Assembly: GCA_009760855.2 (NCBI GenBank)
Contig: WPIO01000023.1
Span: 4,303,501-4,367,500 of the forward strand
Source of the DNA: Cristatella mucedo
Taxonomy: Eukaryota; Bryozoa; Phylactolaemata; Cristatellidae
Direction: 5' to 3'
Length of the DNA: 64,000 bases
The position numbers were made by a program, and so were the translations under genes. Of this stretch, positions 1 to 12,005 are shown in pieces. Each line of letters starts with the position of its first letter. Positions within the stretch are counted from its first letter, which is position 1. Under the pieces are notes generated by a model that was given only the letters and a program-made list of their open reading frames with translations, did no database searches and was not told where the DNA came from.

Positions 1-357
1 GGCGAACCGCACCAGTTGCCTCGGATGGGCGGCAATTGGCGGCGGGCGACGCAGTGGTCAGCCAGGCGGTTGGTCGTCGGGGCAGTTGACTGGCAAAAGC
101 CGAACTAGCGAGAAAAGCGGATGCAACAGTCTGCGCGAAAAATCGCAGTGGCGGCTCTTTGCTTTCGAACAGGAATGGCTAAACGGCACGTGCAGTATTG
201 CTTTTGAAAATATTTCGCGAACTACGTACCTGAAGGGTTCGAGCAAGTCAGACCCAATGGGGACTGTTGTCACCCACATGTTAGCCCATAGCTGCTGCTG
301 CTGCTGCTATTTTCCGAATTCTTTTGCTTCGCTGACCGATTTTAGTACTGGCTAATA
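1..357. other. No gene seen
   Basis: No conserved coding pattern is visible on either strand. The only structure is a short CTG/TGC run at about 290-307, just before the LINE tail that starts near 358. Short open frames here overlap on both strands and have no recognisable content. Confidence 0.6.
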
Positions 358-1080
358 ACAATAATAATACTAATAATAATGATACATTTGTGTAGCACCC
401 TCAGAGAACTGAAACTCTCTCTAGGCACTTTACAGATGCTGCATATAAAGCAGCGCCCTCAGAGAACTGAATCTCTCTCTCTAGGCACTTTACAGATGCT
501 GCATGTAAAGCGTTGCCAAATATTTAGTGGCAACGTCCGCAAGCAGTAGACACACCAAGCAACAGGCATGAACGCGTAAGCAGGTACATGCACATGAAGG
601 ACGAATCGCAAAGGCCCAACAAATGCTGTAATAAAAGGTGCGTTTTAAGCGTCTTTTTAAATGCCATCTTTTTAACCTAAATCTTTAACCTAAATTTTTA
701 ATCTAAACCATCTTTTTAAATGTCGTCATGTCAGGGGACGTTGTGACGTGCGTCGGTAGTGAGTTTCAAGCTTTGGGAGCATACGAACTAAAGGCATAGT
801 ATCAAACGGTTTTGAGGGTCGTACGAGGTATGGCTAAACGATTTGAGTCCGAGCAGCAGGTTGTACGATTCTTCGCCTGGCGGGGGAGTAGTTCTGATAG
901 GTAGGCTGGAGCCAGAGAATGAAGGGACCTAAAAGTAAGTGAAAGAACCTTGGGAGCCAGAGCAGATCGGCGAGAAGTGGTGCGATGTGGCAATTCCGAC
1001 GCTCACGATAGGTGAGCCTAGCTGCCGAGTTTTGCACAAACTGTAAGCGCCCGATTGCATAGGCCGGTAGACCCAGCAAC
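358..1080 (-). mobile_element. LINE-A 3' fragment (L2/CR1-like non-LTR retrotransposon), decayed
   Basis: Read on the minus strand this is the C-terminal end of a LINE-A reverse-transcriptase ORF followed by its 3' untranslated region and a (TTA)n tail at about 358-380. Recognisable pieces include [17 protein letters not shown], close to the equivalent stretch of the better copy at 42.35-43.74 kb. The frame is broken: homologous segments fall in two different frames between 802 and 1082. The 3' hairpin tail is duplicated in tandem (separate entry). The 650-720 interval contains short reiterations of a CTTTTTAA/CCTAAAT-type sequence. The copy is 5' truncated near 1080, where similarity to other copies stops. 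Confidence 0.8.
398..513 (-). repeat. Tandem duplication of the LINE-A 3' tail (58-bp period)
   Basis: Two adjacent near-identical units begin with CCCTCAGAGAACTGA at 398 and 456. Each contains the arms of the LINE-A terminal hairpin. Other LINE-A copies in the window have this tail once. Confidence 0.8.
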
Positions 1081-3165
1081 ATTATTACGGTTATATAGAC
1101 CGGCTACATATTTATACGGCAGTGGAGAGGCCCCTCGCGGTCGGCGCCCTCGGCAGCCGGTGGCCCGATAATGACGCCTGCCTAGCCGACTTCTGGCCAA
1201 CTTGGCATAGGACGCGCGGAGAGGACGCGTGGAAAGGCTCTCTCAGACTCCATTTCCGGCTCGGAAGCCGCATGGTCTCTGTTCCTGAACCAGCAGTCGC
1301 GGGTAGCACTCGTGGCCCCAACAGAGCAGAGTTCCACCGGTTAATGTACAAATACGTATATTCGCATTTTAATAAATGTGTGTGTGCGTGCGTGTGTGTG
1401 TGTGTGGGGGGCAGAAAATGCACTCAATCTTTTCCCGATCTTTTTTATTATCGCCATAGCAGCGGAGTCGGCGAGCGGAAAAATTTTCAAATGGACTACG
1501 GCCTGCAGGAACAGGCCGCTTAGCGCCAGCGAGCGATGCACTTTTTCACTGCAACGAAACCACCCAACCCAAATGATGATAACTGATTTATCGCAGTCAG
1601 GCGTTGCGTTGCAGCAACTCGCCCGCTGTTTGGAAATACTCTTCAGTGTTCGACAAAGCTTGCACGTCCATTCTATTGAAGGCTCGAGACCTTTGGCAAG
1701 CGAAAATCTCAATATATACCGAATACTGAAAAAAGGATTGATGGAGTGGTGAGAATCTCGCGCTTACGGCTACGAAAGCATTCTAATCTAATTAGTTCCT
1801 GTTTGATAATAAGGACACGATTGCATTTATTTCAGATTTTCCAATGGGCGTCTGAAGCTCATAAAACCTGGTCCTCTCCTATTAAATGGACGTCATTCGA
1901 AGGAAATGGCGAAGCATTCAGCTAGCGATACCTTGAATTATTTAGCGTCACATTCTAAACAGCTGTAATGACAAGCGTAGAAGTTCGAGATGGAGGGTTA
2001 CCGAAAGTTTGGCGCGAGCCTTTGATGTAAGCGAATTGGCAGCTGTCAGAATTGTCCCAGAATTACAGCTTCCGCCGCTCCTTCTCCTCCCATCCCAGAT
2101 CTCAGATACCCAGCGCCCAGTGCAAAAAAAACAGTCAGCCGCTGGCTCAGCGCTAATCGCCGAGAGAAAGACCGATATGCCGACCCCCGAGAGGCAATCT
2201 GGCAAAGGAAATACGCATCGCCACGCTCCACACTGGCTCGCTACCGCCCACTGCGGGCGACTGATGGAGCACTATAATTAATTGAAAGACGGCAATTTAG
2301 GCGACGTTTATATTTGAAAGTCGGCGATTTTCCTCGCCGCCGGGAGCTGAAGCGACCTCTGCACTAAGAAGGCGATCGGGGTCGATCGCAAGAGAGCTCA
2401 CTGCTGCGCGACGAAAGCCACCGTCAGGGGGCGCCCGCCGGCGACTGGAATCGCAGCCTCGATCCACGACCGGCGCTACTTCTGATCGGTGGTCAGCCGA
2501 GACTGCACAACTTTCAAGTGTATTGACGCCGAGTTTCTCATGAAACTAAGCTCGGCCGGCGGTCGGTGCTGCTCAGCAGAAGGAAGGAGCGAATTGAAGA
2601 CCAAAAGCGGCAGCGGGTCCTCTCTATCAAAGCTTGATTGAGAGCATCCGGATTAAGCAGCGGCCGAGTTATCGGCTACCGCCCAGCCAGAAGTTGGCGT
2701 AATTGGTCGCAGGTGCGCTGGCGGCTTCTTCGCGCTCTTCGGGCTCTTCTTCTCGGCTTCGGCCGCTTCGGCTGCCCCCTTCAGCAGCTCCCCTTTCGTC
2801 GCCGATTTCGCGATCGGCGCTCGGAGAGCCAAAGAGAGGGATTAGGCTTTGGCGGATATCGATCGGAAGCCAAATAAACGAGAGCCGGTCAGAGTAGAGC
2901 GGACGCAAAGGCAGCCCAGCTAGCCGGCGTGCCTCGCGCGGGTTACCGAACGATCTGACAAGAGGAGGAGGGGGGGGGTCATCGGTTGCCAGCACCGTAG
3001 AGAGTGACTCAGATTTAGCGAGCGGTGCGCGAACCTTAGTTTGCTGCTCCCGCTCCTGCAGCGCTCCACGTCGTCGAGCGTCATCTAGCTGCTTGCGCGC
3101 CAAGCTCACCGGATGTTCCTACACTCTTCTCCTCCTCCTCCTCGCGCGTCATCGATCAACTGATA
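1081..3165. other. GC-rich stretch without a supported gene
   Basis: About 2 kb of fairly GC-rich sequence, including a GT-rich microsatellite at about 1376-1406 and a run of nine or ten G at about 2970. Several open frames overlap on opposite strands (for example 1122-1523 plus against 1112-1423 minus, and 2669-3109 minus against 2638-2877 plus). None has a recognisable domain, and their arginine/serine-rich composition is what GC-rich noncoding DNA gives. I see no gene here. Confidence 0.5.
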
Positions 3166-3650
3166 CAGAGCAAGGTTCTTACGCTGACCCACAAGGCCCG
3201 CCACGGCTTGGCTCCTCCGTGCATAGCTGAACTGCTGCACCAGTTTCGGCCTCTTCGTGCCCTCAGGTCCTGTGTGGACAATAAGTTAGCTGCTCCATTC
3301 CCTTCGCTTAAAGACCGTTGGCGACGGAAGCTTGAGCTCTGCAGGTGTCTGCACTGTGGAACTCGCTTCCACGATTCTTACGCAACGACAACTACACTCC
3401 TGCTGCCGACTATGGCTCATCCTTTTCAGCGGTCCTGAGCTGCTACTTTCATGCTACTCACTACCTCAACTGCTCTCTTGACTCTGCTATGCTTCCCACT
3501 TTCTCTTTGTTGCGCGAAGCGAAATCTGATGGCTACCGAATTCGTACCGAAAGCCACTTAGGCTGTGAGTGCGCTATACAAAACTTTCCTGCGTAACAAC
3601 CACTTAGTCTTTATGGCTTTGCGGAGTTACAGATGGAGATACATTAAATA
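3166..3650 (+). mobile_element. LINE-B 3' fragment
   Basis: The plus strand carries the C-terminal coding end of LINE-B, with pieces such as LTHKARHGLAPP and [15 protein letters not shown] frameshift near 3300-3350 moves the second half (NSLPRFLRNDNYTPAADYGS) to another frame. The copy ends in the family's 3' sequence (arrangement CTTTATG..GAGTTACAGATGGAGATACATTA) at about 3645. Same family as the copies at 8.1, 35.5, 37.3, 43.8, 52.9 and 63.6 kb. Confidence 0.8.
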
Positions 3651-3831
3651 GCACACATTGCTCGCTGGCTTTTAGCATAGACGTAAACTAAGAATGCTAG
3701 AGCAGCTACGGACAGAGAGCTACATTTGTCTTGCGTCTAGCGTTTTCTTTGGCATCCTAGAGAGTACGGTAGAAACCCGGTGGATCTTTGTGCTGCAAAA
3801 ACTGTCTTTTGTCACGCATCTTTTGTTGCGC

Positions 3832-3995
3832 ACACACACACACACACACATATGTATAGTGCTTCACATATGCCTCGGGGCTCGAGCCGATCTCGATCGA
3901 CGATCTCGATCGTCAAATACATTCCTTGACCTTTTCATTGACCTTGGTTGAGGCGAGAATCTTAACCACTGGGCCAAACCAGCTAGGAAAATGTC
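3832..3995 (-). mobile_element. SINE1 copy (tRNA-derived), with (CA)n at its tail
   Basis: On the minus strand the segment begins with a tRNA-like A-box region (TGGTTTGGCCCAGTGGTTAA), continues to a B-box-like region (GGCTCGAGCC) and ends in the start of the SINE1 tail (GAAGCACTATAC-like), running into a (CA)9 microsatellite at 3832-3850. The middle contains a small direct repeat of GATCTCGATCG. The hairpin part of the tail is truncated compared with the copies at 8.6 and 15.2 kb. Confidence 0.7.
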
Positions 3996-4696
3996 AAGGT
4001 AAACAAGCTGGAGCAGAACTATGTGGGCTCCTAAATAAAAATTTCAAACATTTTCAAACATGTCGAGCGGGAGCGAATGGAGAGCTGTGGGTCCATAGCC
4101 GCTCCGGCATCGCACCGTCGATACGTGGCCTACAGCCCAGAGAGATTCCTAGTATCAGTATGTGCTTCTATTATTTATTTTCTAATATTTATTTATTTGT
4201 TGTTTATTATTTATTGTAGTATCTTATAGAATCGTAGTATTTATGTAGTATTGTAGGAGATGCGCTTCTTGCTTCGCTTCGCATTGATACAAGAGCGTTA
4301 AAGCATTGCCGACATCGGAGGCCAATTTTGGAGGTCAATTTTATGTCTAATAACGACGACGTGTAGGCCTAGACCAGCAGGAATAGGATCAAGCACATGC
4401 AGATACACATTACCGGGCCAATTCATGAGTACTCACCTGCATGCACACACCATTATCTCGGCCAGGGTTGCCTTCCTCACTGTAGCCCTAATGTTGACTC
4501 AAGATGTAGCCAGGGTGTTGGATGAGCATGCTTAATAACGTTTATCTTGTTCCTCGGAAATTTGTCACGGCTGGAATAGATAAGCTCATATGCAAAGGAT
4601 CGACTGCACCAACTTATAAGAGAAATGCCGTACATAGGTGCTGCTATCATAGTCTGATGGCTATGTTATTGGGTCATAATAGAAGCGACTTTTATT
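3996..4696. other. No gene seen; AT-rich run
   Basis: Unassigned sequence with an AT-rich TTTATT/TAGTATT-type run at about 4155-4260. No coding pattern stands out. Confidence 0.5.
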
Positions 4697-5737
4697 AATA
4701 ATAATAATGCCCTAGATAAAGCGCCCTCAGAGAACTCAATCTCTTTCTAGGTGCTTTACATTTGCTGCAAAAGGAAACGCGATTGAATGGTGAGTAATAG
4801 CATCCTTGATAAACAACATGAATAACATGGTTAGGGGTGACATGCACAGGGTCAGCATGCAAGTGTGGTTAGTGGCTGCATGCACAGTGTCAGCACGAAC
4901 AAGCACATGAAAGACGAATCACAGGGACCCACTAAATACTGTCCTAAATAAGTGCGTTTTTAAGTTCTTTTTAAATTAGATCAAGTCAGGGGATGTTGTG
5001 ACGCAAGTCGGGAGGGAGTTCCAAGCTTTGGGAGCATACGAACTAAATGTACGGTCTCCAAAGGATTTGAGGTTGGTACGGGGTATTTGTAGACTGTTGG
5101 ATTCCGAAAAGCGGGTGGTACGATGCTTGGCCTGATGGGGGAGTATATCTGAGAGATAATCTGGAGCCAAAGAATGAAGTGACCTAAAAGTGAGCTTCAA
5201 AACCTTGATGTCGATCCGTTGCTTGCTGGGAGCCAGTGCAGTTCGGCGAGAATTGGTGTGATGTGGCAACTGCGACGCTCACGACAGTCAAGCCTAGCTG
5301 CAGAGTTTTGCACCAGCTTTACTCGCCTGATTGCACATGCCGGTAGGCCAGCAAGCAGTGAGTTACAGAAGTCAAGACGGGATGCCACAAATGCATGGAC
5401 CAACTTGGACGTGGTATCATTATCTAAACAAGTCCAAATTTTAGCAATGTTATGTAGATGAAAGTAGGCTGGCTTGATTGTGGAGCTGATGTGGTCGTCT
5501 AACAAGAGGTCACTTTGGAACATGACGCCTAGATTTTGAGCTGATTCTACAGGAGATATGCTGGCAGAGCCAATTTTGAGCGTCAGCCTTTCCAATTTCT
5601 GAATTGCACCGGGTTTTCCCATAACTAGTAAGTTAGTTTTGTCATCGTTTAGTTTTAGAAAATTTCCTGTCATCCATGTGCGGATGTCCTCAATACATGC
5701 AGCAAATGAGTTGAGAGAACTCGAGGTGCTCGAAGGC
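4697..5737 (-). mobile_element. LINE-A copy, 5' truncated, with reverse-transcriptase C-terminal region
   Basis: The minus strand reads (from 5737 down) [37 protein letters not shown] and ALAPSKQRIDIKVLKLTFRS, then the [18 protein letters not shown] end, the 3' UTR, the terminal hairpin and a (TTA)n tail at 4697-4711. The coding part is split between frames (5673-5197 and 5269-4976), so a frameshift lies near 5200-5270. The catalytic YADD part is missing because the copy starts downstream of it. Similarity to the 42.35 kb copy stops abruptly at about 5737, a typical 5' truncation from incomplete reverse transcription. Confidence 0.88.
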
Positions 5738-6700
5738 GGACTTAGGACTGTGGTAGATACTTACGTCAGTGACCCGGTGATTAAACGTATGTATTCATGT
5801 CCCACCACCGAATGTGAGGGTCCGCACAGGACAGTGATTACGAGGGTACCCATAACTAGTCGTTTCCCAAGCTAATGGTATGCCCACGTCCGCTTGACTT
5901 AGCTTCAGCACTGCTTTCCTTGATTGAGACAGGCACATGCTAGTATTGACCAGTTTCAGCGATCAGTTGGGCTGCATAGTCATGTCCACCGCATAAACTC
6001 GAGATTCAAATGTCCGTGGTGAATCACTCACAGCATGAATGAGAAGTTGCGGGTGGGTCAGTAGCCGCCGTCAATGGACGTGGCCTATCATCTCGTGCTA
6101 GTCTTCTTCACTCTGTATGCAGAGAATCGAAGATTTTTCTTAACGCGGCTTAGATGGAGCGCGGGTATAAATTAATAAGTGAGTGCTAAACCACCTACGG
6201 ACTGGCTACTCGAATGAGTTAATCTTCTTAGACTGTGAGGCTGTTTTTTTCGGGCAGTGATACCTTTCCGCATTGCTGCATCTACTGGAGCAACGTGAAT
6301 TTCCTCGCTGCGCGATTTATTTTCGTTATCGTTCTTTGGCTTGGCTGCTTTGCTTTGCACCGTTGGCGTTCCTGCTTCGGATTAGTACGATCGGCTGTTC
6401 TGCTTTAGAGTTCATAGTTCAGCTCGTGAACTTGACAAGTCCTCGTCGTCCTGCCGTCCTGCCAGCCTTTAAGGCTTCTTTCCGACTTGAGGTGGAACCT
6501 ACAAGTGCTTCAGTGTTTCTGCTTGATGTAATATCATAGCTCCTACCACGATCCGCTTTTTTTACGAATGATAACAGAATGATTTACTGATAATTGATTT
6601 AATGTTTTAATGACTCACATAGTCACGGGACCATACTGGAAGATCGGGCTGGTTCCAAACATCACCGCTCAGTCGATCAAGACCCGCGGTAGCACCTGGT
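5738..6700. other. No gene seen
   Basis: Unassigned sequence between two LINE-A copies. Small open frames on both strands (for example 6172-6360 minus, 6273-6539 plus) have no recognisable content. Confidence 0.5.
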
Positions 6701-7373
6701 AATACGTCGCAGTTACTGCTTACTGGCCTACCGACAGGTGCGATCAGGCGATTGCAGCTGGTGCAAAACTCTGCAGCTAGGCTTGTCTGTCGTGAGCGTC
6801 GCAGCTGCCACATTACACCACTTCTCGCCGACCTACACTGGCTACCAGTCAAGCAACGGATTGACTTCAAGGTTTTGTCGCTCACTTTTAGGTCCCTTCA
6901 TTCTATGGCTCCAGCCTATCTCTCAGATATACTACCCCATCAGGCCAAGCATCGTACCACCCGCTTTTCGGAATCCAACAGTCTACCTCGTACAAACCTT
7001 AAATCCTTTGGAGACCGTACATTTAGTTCGTATGCTCCCAAAGCCTGGAACTCCCTCCCGGCCTGCGTCAGAACATCCCCTGACCTGACCACATTTAAAA
7101 GGAACTTTAAAACACATCTATTTAGGGCAGCGTTTAGTGGGTCCCTGTGATTCGTCCTTGATGTGCTTATGCGTGCTGACACTGTGCATGCTGCCACTAA
7201 CCACATTTGCATGCTGACCCTGTGCATGTCACCCCTAACCATATTATTCATTTTGTTTGTTTTTCAAGCATGATTTTACTTACCATTCAATTGCATTTCA
7301 CTTTGCAGCACTTTGCAGCAAATGTAAAGCGCCTAGAAAGAGATTAAGTTCTCTGAGGGCGCTTTATCAAGTG

Positions 7374-7409
<36 letters not shown>

Positions 7410-7410
7410 G
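6701..7410 (+). mobile_element. LINE-A copy, 5' truncated
   Basis: The plus strand encodes one open stretch at 6752-7150 ([55 protein letters not shown], ending KRNFKTHLF). It is followed by the 3' UTR, the hairpin TAAAGCGCC..GGCGCTTTA at about 7325-7368, and (TTA)n to 7409. It lacks three codons (the LEI of SLEIPRTN) found in other copies. Similarity fades upstream of about 6700. Confidence 0.88.
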
Positions 7411-8065
7411 GACAGGTCAACAGACTGGGCAGCGGGTTTGGGTGGCACGTAGATAATGCTGGGCAAAGCATCCGCAAGTATCGAGCTTCCGAAATGTCCT
7501 CTGCCGAGGCAGGTTGCAGTGTATGGGCGCTGTTATCCTGAAGGCTATGCTGGTCATTCAGCAATCGGCTGTTGCCCTTCTTTAAAATGACAGAGATGGT
7601 CAGCCAGAGATGGTCACAGTGTACAGCGAAAGAGCTTGCCCTTCCCTATCTGATATGATACGATACGTCACCGCGCATGCATTTAATGACGTATTCGCCT
7701 CGCCAGTGAGGCTGAAGCTCGGCGTCGAGAACACGTGACTTTCGCCGACTGAGCCGGAACCACTCTTCCTCTCCTCTTTTTTAAGGCACGACTGTCCTAT
7801 TGTGATCGCTCGTTTTGCCGAGCTTCTCATAGTCTTAAGTTCTTGGCCACTGCAACGTAGGGCATTTCGATTCGGCTTCGATCTACTGATCGTAGCTTGC
7901 CATTGTGGCTGGTGCCGTTGTGCCTGAGCAGTCTGGGCGTTGTAGCCTCGCCAACTTATGGTCGAAACGGACTCTGCGTGTCTGCAGCCAAAATACTAGC
8001 TCATACGTCGACGACTGAGACTTTGCACATCTCGAGGTGTTATTTACAAAGTGCATGCAATTTAT
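7411..8065. other. No gene seen
   Basis: Unassigned sequence between LINE-A and LINE-B copies. No domain or splice-framed conserved segment was recognised. Confidence 0.5.
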
Positions 8066-8545
8066 TATAAATGTATCTCCGTCTACAACTTCACAAAAGC
8101 ACAAAGACTATGTGGTTGTTAAGCAGGAGATTTTTGTATAGCGAACTCACAGCCTAAGCAGCTTTCGGTACGCATTCGGTAGCCAAAAGACTTCATCTCA
8201 CGCAACAAAGAGACGGCGAGAAGCATATCTGAGTCAGAAGAGCAGTTGAAGTAGTGAGTAGCATGGGGGTAGCAGCTCAGGACGGCTGGAAAAGATGTGC
8301 CATAGTCGGCAGCAGCAGAGCAGTTGTCGTTGAGTAAGAATTGTAGACGCTAGCTTCACAGCCTGTGACCTGCATATCAATAGCTTCTGTCGCCAAAGGT
8401 CTTTAAGCAGAGGAATGAGACAGCTAATTTATAGTTCATACAGGACCTGAGGGGTCGAGGAGGCTGAAACTGGTGCAGCGGTCCAGCTAGGTATAAAGAA
8501 GCCAAGTCGTGGCTGGCTTTGTGGGTTAGCGTAAGAACCTGAATC
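8066..8545 (-). mobile_element. LINE-B 3' fragment, decayed
   Basis: Minus-strand copy of the LINE-B end: its 3' terminus (AATGTATCTCCGTC on the plus strand) is at about 8068. The homologous protein-coding end runs up to about 8545 with many stops and frame changes. It is more decayed than the copies at 35.5 and 52.9 kb. Confidence 0.75.
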
Positions 8546-8597
8546 TCACGACAGCGTATCCGTTGTGCCTACGCCACCGTTCACGTGAAGGAGCACC

Positions 8598-9234
<637 letters not shown>

Positions 9235-9310
9235 CTAACAATAATATTCGGTTTTCTGTATAGCGCCCTAAAAGAACTTAAATCTCTATTCAGGCGTTAT
9301 ACATCAGCAT
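9235..9310 (-). mobile_element. LINE/SINE tail fragment
   Basis: On the minus strand a GAATAGAGATTTAAGTTCTTTTAGGGCGCTATAC-like segment followed by AT-rich sequence matches the SINE1/LINE-A terminal hairpin. No head or ORF is attached. Confidence 0.65.
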
Positions 9311-10455
9311 AGACTCAGACACGAGGGTTAGGGACATGCTCCAATGACCATGTTGCGTGTAGGCAGCTTTTTGTGATTGGGATCAGAGATCCTAATTTTT
9401 ACTGCCGATTCGCAAATTCGCGCAAATATTAAAACACAAGAACTGACTATCCCAGGGTTAATATTTCGTTAATATCGCTCCCAAGTTCAGCACGTCTCCA
9501 TGCTGAAGTGGCACGAAAATGGCTAGAATATGAAGTAAGAACAAAATGAGCCATTGTATGGTAAGTGCATGGTAGAAATGATATATTTACTTTATTACTT
9601 GGTTCGGAAAATGAATTGAAAGGAAATAATCGAGGCTCCAGAAAACTTCAAGTTTCTTTACTGCCTCTGCTTCAGGGGCTTTCGCCATTTCTAAGCCAGA
9701 AGATGGCGCATGCCGTAAATAATCTGGCGAATGAGGAATACGCCATCTCGGCACATCGGCAGAAACAAGCCGCTCTTGGTACAAGCCAGCAGCTGCTTCG
9801 GCGGCGGCGGCGGCTCGTCACTAGGCAGCAGCCATTTATTGCAATCTCGCCGGAAGATCGACAACCAACTGCAGCCAACAACAAGTGGCATTAGCAGGTG
9901 GCAGACGAACGCTGGTAGTAGACATCTCAGCGCCTCCTCGTTGCTGTTTTAGCCACCCGATATGCCGTACACTTTCGAGAAGCGCTAATTATCCAAAGGG
10001 CAAAGTGCCGCTTTCGCCGTGCGAGCATCCGCCAGTAATTATACCTGAGAAAATCGTGGTGCGCATCAGCCGTCTGCTTTTCGACGGCTGCGCCAACTTG
10101 ATACTCGGGGATAATGCTTGCAAACATCTGAAAGCCGCAGGCTAAAACGCGATCGGGTCTGTCTAAAAGCGCCCGCCACCCACGGAGCCGGTCCAAAGCG
10201 ACGCATGCAGACTCGCACGGCGATTAAACTAAGAAGTTGACTCACGCGCTCCCCGTACGCTGGCGGCCTTTATAGAGAGCACGCTTGACCGGATCTGCTT
10301 GACCGGATATGCGCGTGCTTTTTATGACTCGGTGAGATGCGTCGGTGTCAACTCGTCAGCTACTCTTTCTGGCTGGTCCAACAGCCTTATTTACATTTCG
10401 TCAGACGAGCCTGTCGAATGGCTGTCGCCTCTGCTGCTTGCATAAGGCAATGCAG
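9311..10455. other. No gene seen
   Basis: Unassigned. Open frames at 9565-9952 overlap on both strands around a GGC/CGG run (about 9798-9812) and show no known domain. Confidence 0.5.
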
Positions 10456-10490
10456 GATCGCCCACGGCTCGAGCCCTGTCGTGGGCGATC
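10456..10490. repeat. Perfect 11-bp inverted repeat (hairpin)
   Basis: GATCGCCCACG at 10456-10466 and its exact reverse complement at 10480-10490 are separated by 13 bases. The arms resemble the GGATCGCCCACGG part of SINE2, so this may be two opposed SINE2 scraps. Confidence 0.8.
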
Positions 10491-10526
10491 GTGGATTGTG
10501 ATCGATGCGATCGATGTGATCGATGC

Positions 10527-10645
10527 GATCGAGCACCTGCTGATGGATCCTGACGATCGAGCACCTGCTGATGGATCCTGACGATCGAGCACCTGCTGAT
10601 GGATCCTGACGATCGAGCACCAGGATCGTGACGATCGAGCACCTT
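10527..10645 (+). repeat. Tandem array, 28-bp unit
   Basis: Units starting GATCGAGCACCTGCTG begin at 10527, 10555, 10583 and 10611 (exact period 28), then a shortened 22-bp unit begins at 10633. The first three units are essentially identical, so the array expanded recently. It is preceded by shorter GATCGATG reiterations at about 10499-10526. Minus-strand frames across it translate to CSIVRIHQQV-type repeats, but nothing suggests a protein. Confidence 0.92.
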
Positions 10646-10895
10646 ACCACCCCAGGACTAAGGCCCAGTCGCAAGCTAGTACTCCGACTCCTCGATGCTA
10701 GAATCAAACCTGCCTGCTCTCGTTCTGCGGTCAGTTTCCACAAGATTGGCTAGTTTTTCTACTTCGCTAAATTTTTTTCCGTTCGCTAACTAAAACCGAC
10801 TGCACCATGACCCAGTGCATATGGTCAGCTGCTGACCATGGCTAAGCCCTGTCCAAGTGACATGCTTTCTTTCGAGCAAATGCAAAGGGCTTAGA

Positions 10896-11240
10896 AAGTA
10901 GGGCTGTGCCGAATAGTCAATTTTCACCATTCGGCCGAATACGAATAATTGACCAGCTATTCGGCAGAATACGAATAGTGAACAGAATAGGTCTACGGAC
11001 AACATTCAAGATTTAAAATCAAAGCAAAAGTTGCAGTTAAGTAAATTTAATAGACTCGTTAATTAATTTTAATTAATTTACTCAAATAATATAACCCTTA
11101 CATATATATTATGTCCTTGAATGAGTTACTTCAGTACAGTCGCTGTAGCAGCCGCATACGTAGAAACAGATGCCACGTGACAGCTATTCGTTTGCCATTC
11201 AACCGCTCCTATTCGGCCGAATACCGAACAGCTATTTGGA
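10896..11240. repeat. AT-rich segment with repeated CGAATA/TATTCG palindromes
   Basis: ATTCGGCCGAATA palindromes and CGAATA variants occur at about 10908-10985 and again at about 11211-11224. The left edge TAGGGCTGTGCCGAATA resembles the start of some hAT-type terminal repeats. No matching right terminal repeat or transposase was found, so the identity is open. Confidence 0.4.
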
Positions 11241-11849
11241 CCACTATTGGGTTCTGAAGCAAATACATAGCGAATCCTTGGTAAATTCCTATTAGAAAGA
11301 GATTTTGTTAGCTTAGAGTGCAATGCAATTGTTTTTATTGTCATTATTATTATTATTAGTAAGCAGATTCCGTCAGGACTAAGTATGCTGGAATAGGTAA
11401 TTGGTGTATTTCATGCCGATAGCAGACGAGAAGCTATTGAAATACGCCGCGATTGAAAACGTTGAGCGCGGGCACTGGAACTCTTTGAACCCGGGACCCG
11501 TTAAGAACTAGTGATTGAATAAGCAGGCTTATAAGCAGGGCGATATTTAATTACCTAACCAGATTTATGTGCGCTTTCAGACCTGGCGAGTTATAAGGAG
11601 AACGCATAAAATTCCCGAGAATACAATTCCCCCTAGATACTAACACTCTAAAAAATATTAATAGAAACTACATCTACCCCCCTAGAAACTGACACGACGT
11701 CTGACGCGATACGAGCGGATGCGATACGACGCGATACGAGCCGATACAAGCCTTTTCCGTCCAGTCGAACGAAAAAAGGGAAGATGATAACCACCTCTGT
11801 ACCAGCAACTTCAAGTTGGCCCCGCCCCGGAAGCTAGGCATCCGTAACT
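11241..11849. other. No gene seen
   Basis: Unassigned, AT-rich at first. It contains a short run of GATACGAGC(C/G)-type direct repeats at about 11708-11748. Confidence 0.5.
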
Positions 11850-12005
11850 GAGGCCACGACTGCCCCGGAGGCAAGGTGCTCGCTCTTCCAGACCGAGGTC
11901 GTGGGTTCGAATCCTGAAATTGGGCGACCCTTTATTAACGGCTGCAAGCGGCGGTGGCTGCCGATATAAAAACGAGGCTGTTAAATGAGCTAATAAGTAT
12001 TTATT
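11850..12005 (+). mobile_element. SINE2 copy (tRNA-derived)
   Basis: The plus strand has a perfect B-box-like GGTTCGAATCC (about 11903-11913) within GAGGTCGTGGGTTCGAATCCTG. It is followed by the SINE2 body (GGGCGACCCTTTATTAACGGCTGC, then AAACGAGGCTGTTAAATGAGC) and a TATTTATTTATTT tail to about 12012. The same body occurs on the minus strand at 12560-12760 and on the plus strand at 48.77 kb. Confidence 0.8.

Noticed and set aside
2669-3109. 146-codon minus-strand ORF
   Set aside because: Low-complexity Arg/Glu/Ser composition in GC-rich DNA with overlapping frames on the other strand; no recognisable family.
10499-10645. CRISPR-like array
   Set aside because: Units are contiguous 28-bp repeats without unique spacers, and the surroundings are eukaryotic.
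11880-11930. Functional tRNA gene at the good B-box
   Set aside because: The same sequence recurs with a shared non-tRNA body at 12.6 and 48.8 kb, so it is a SINE head.
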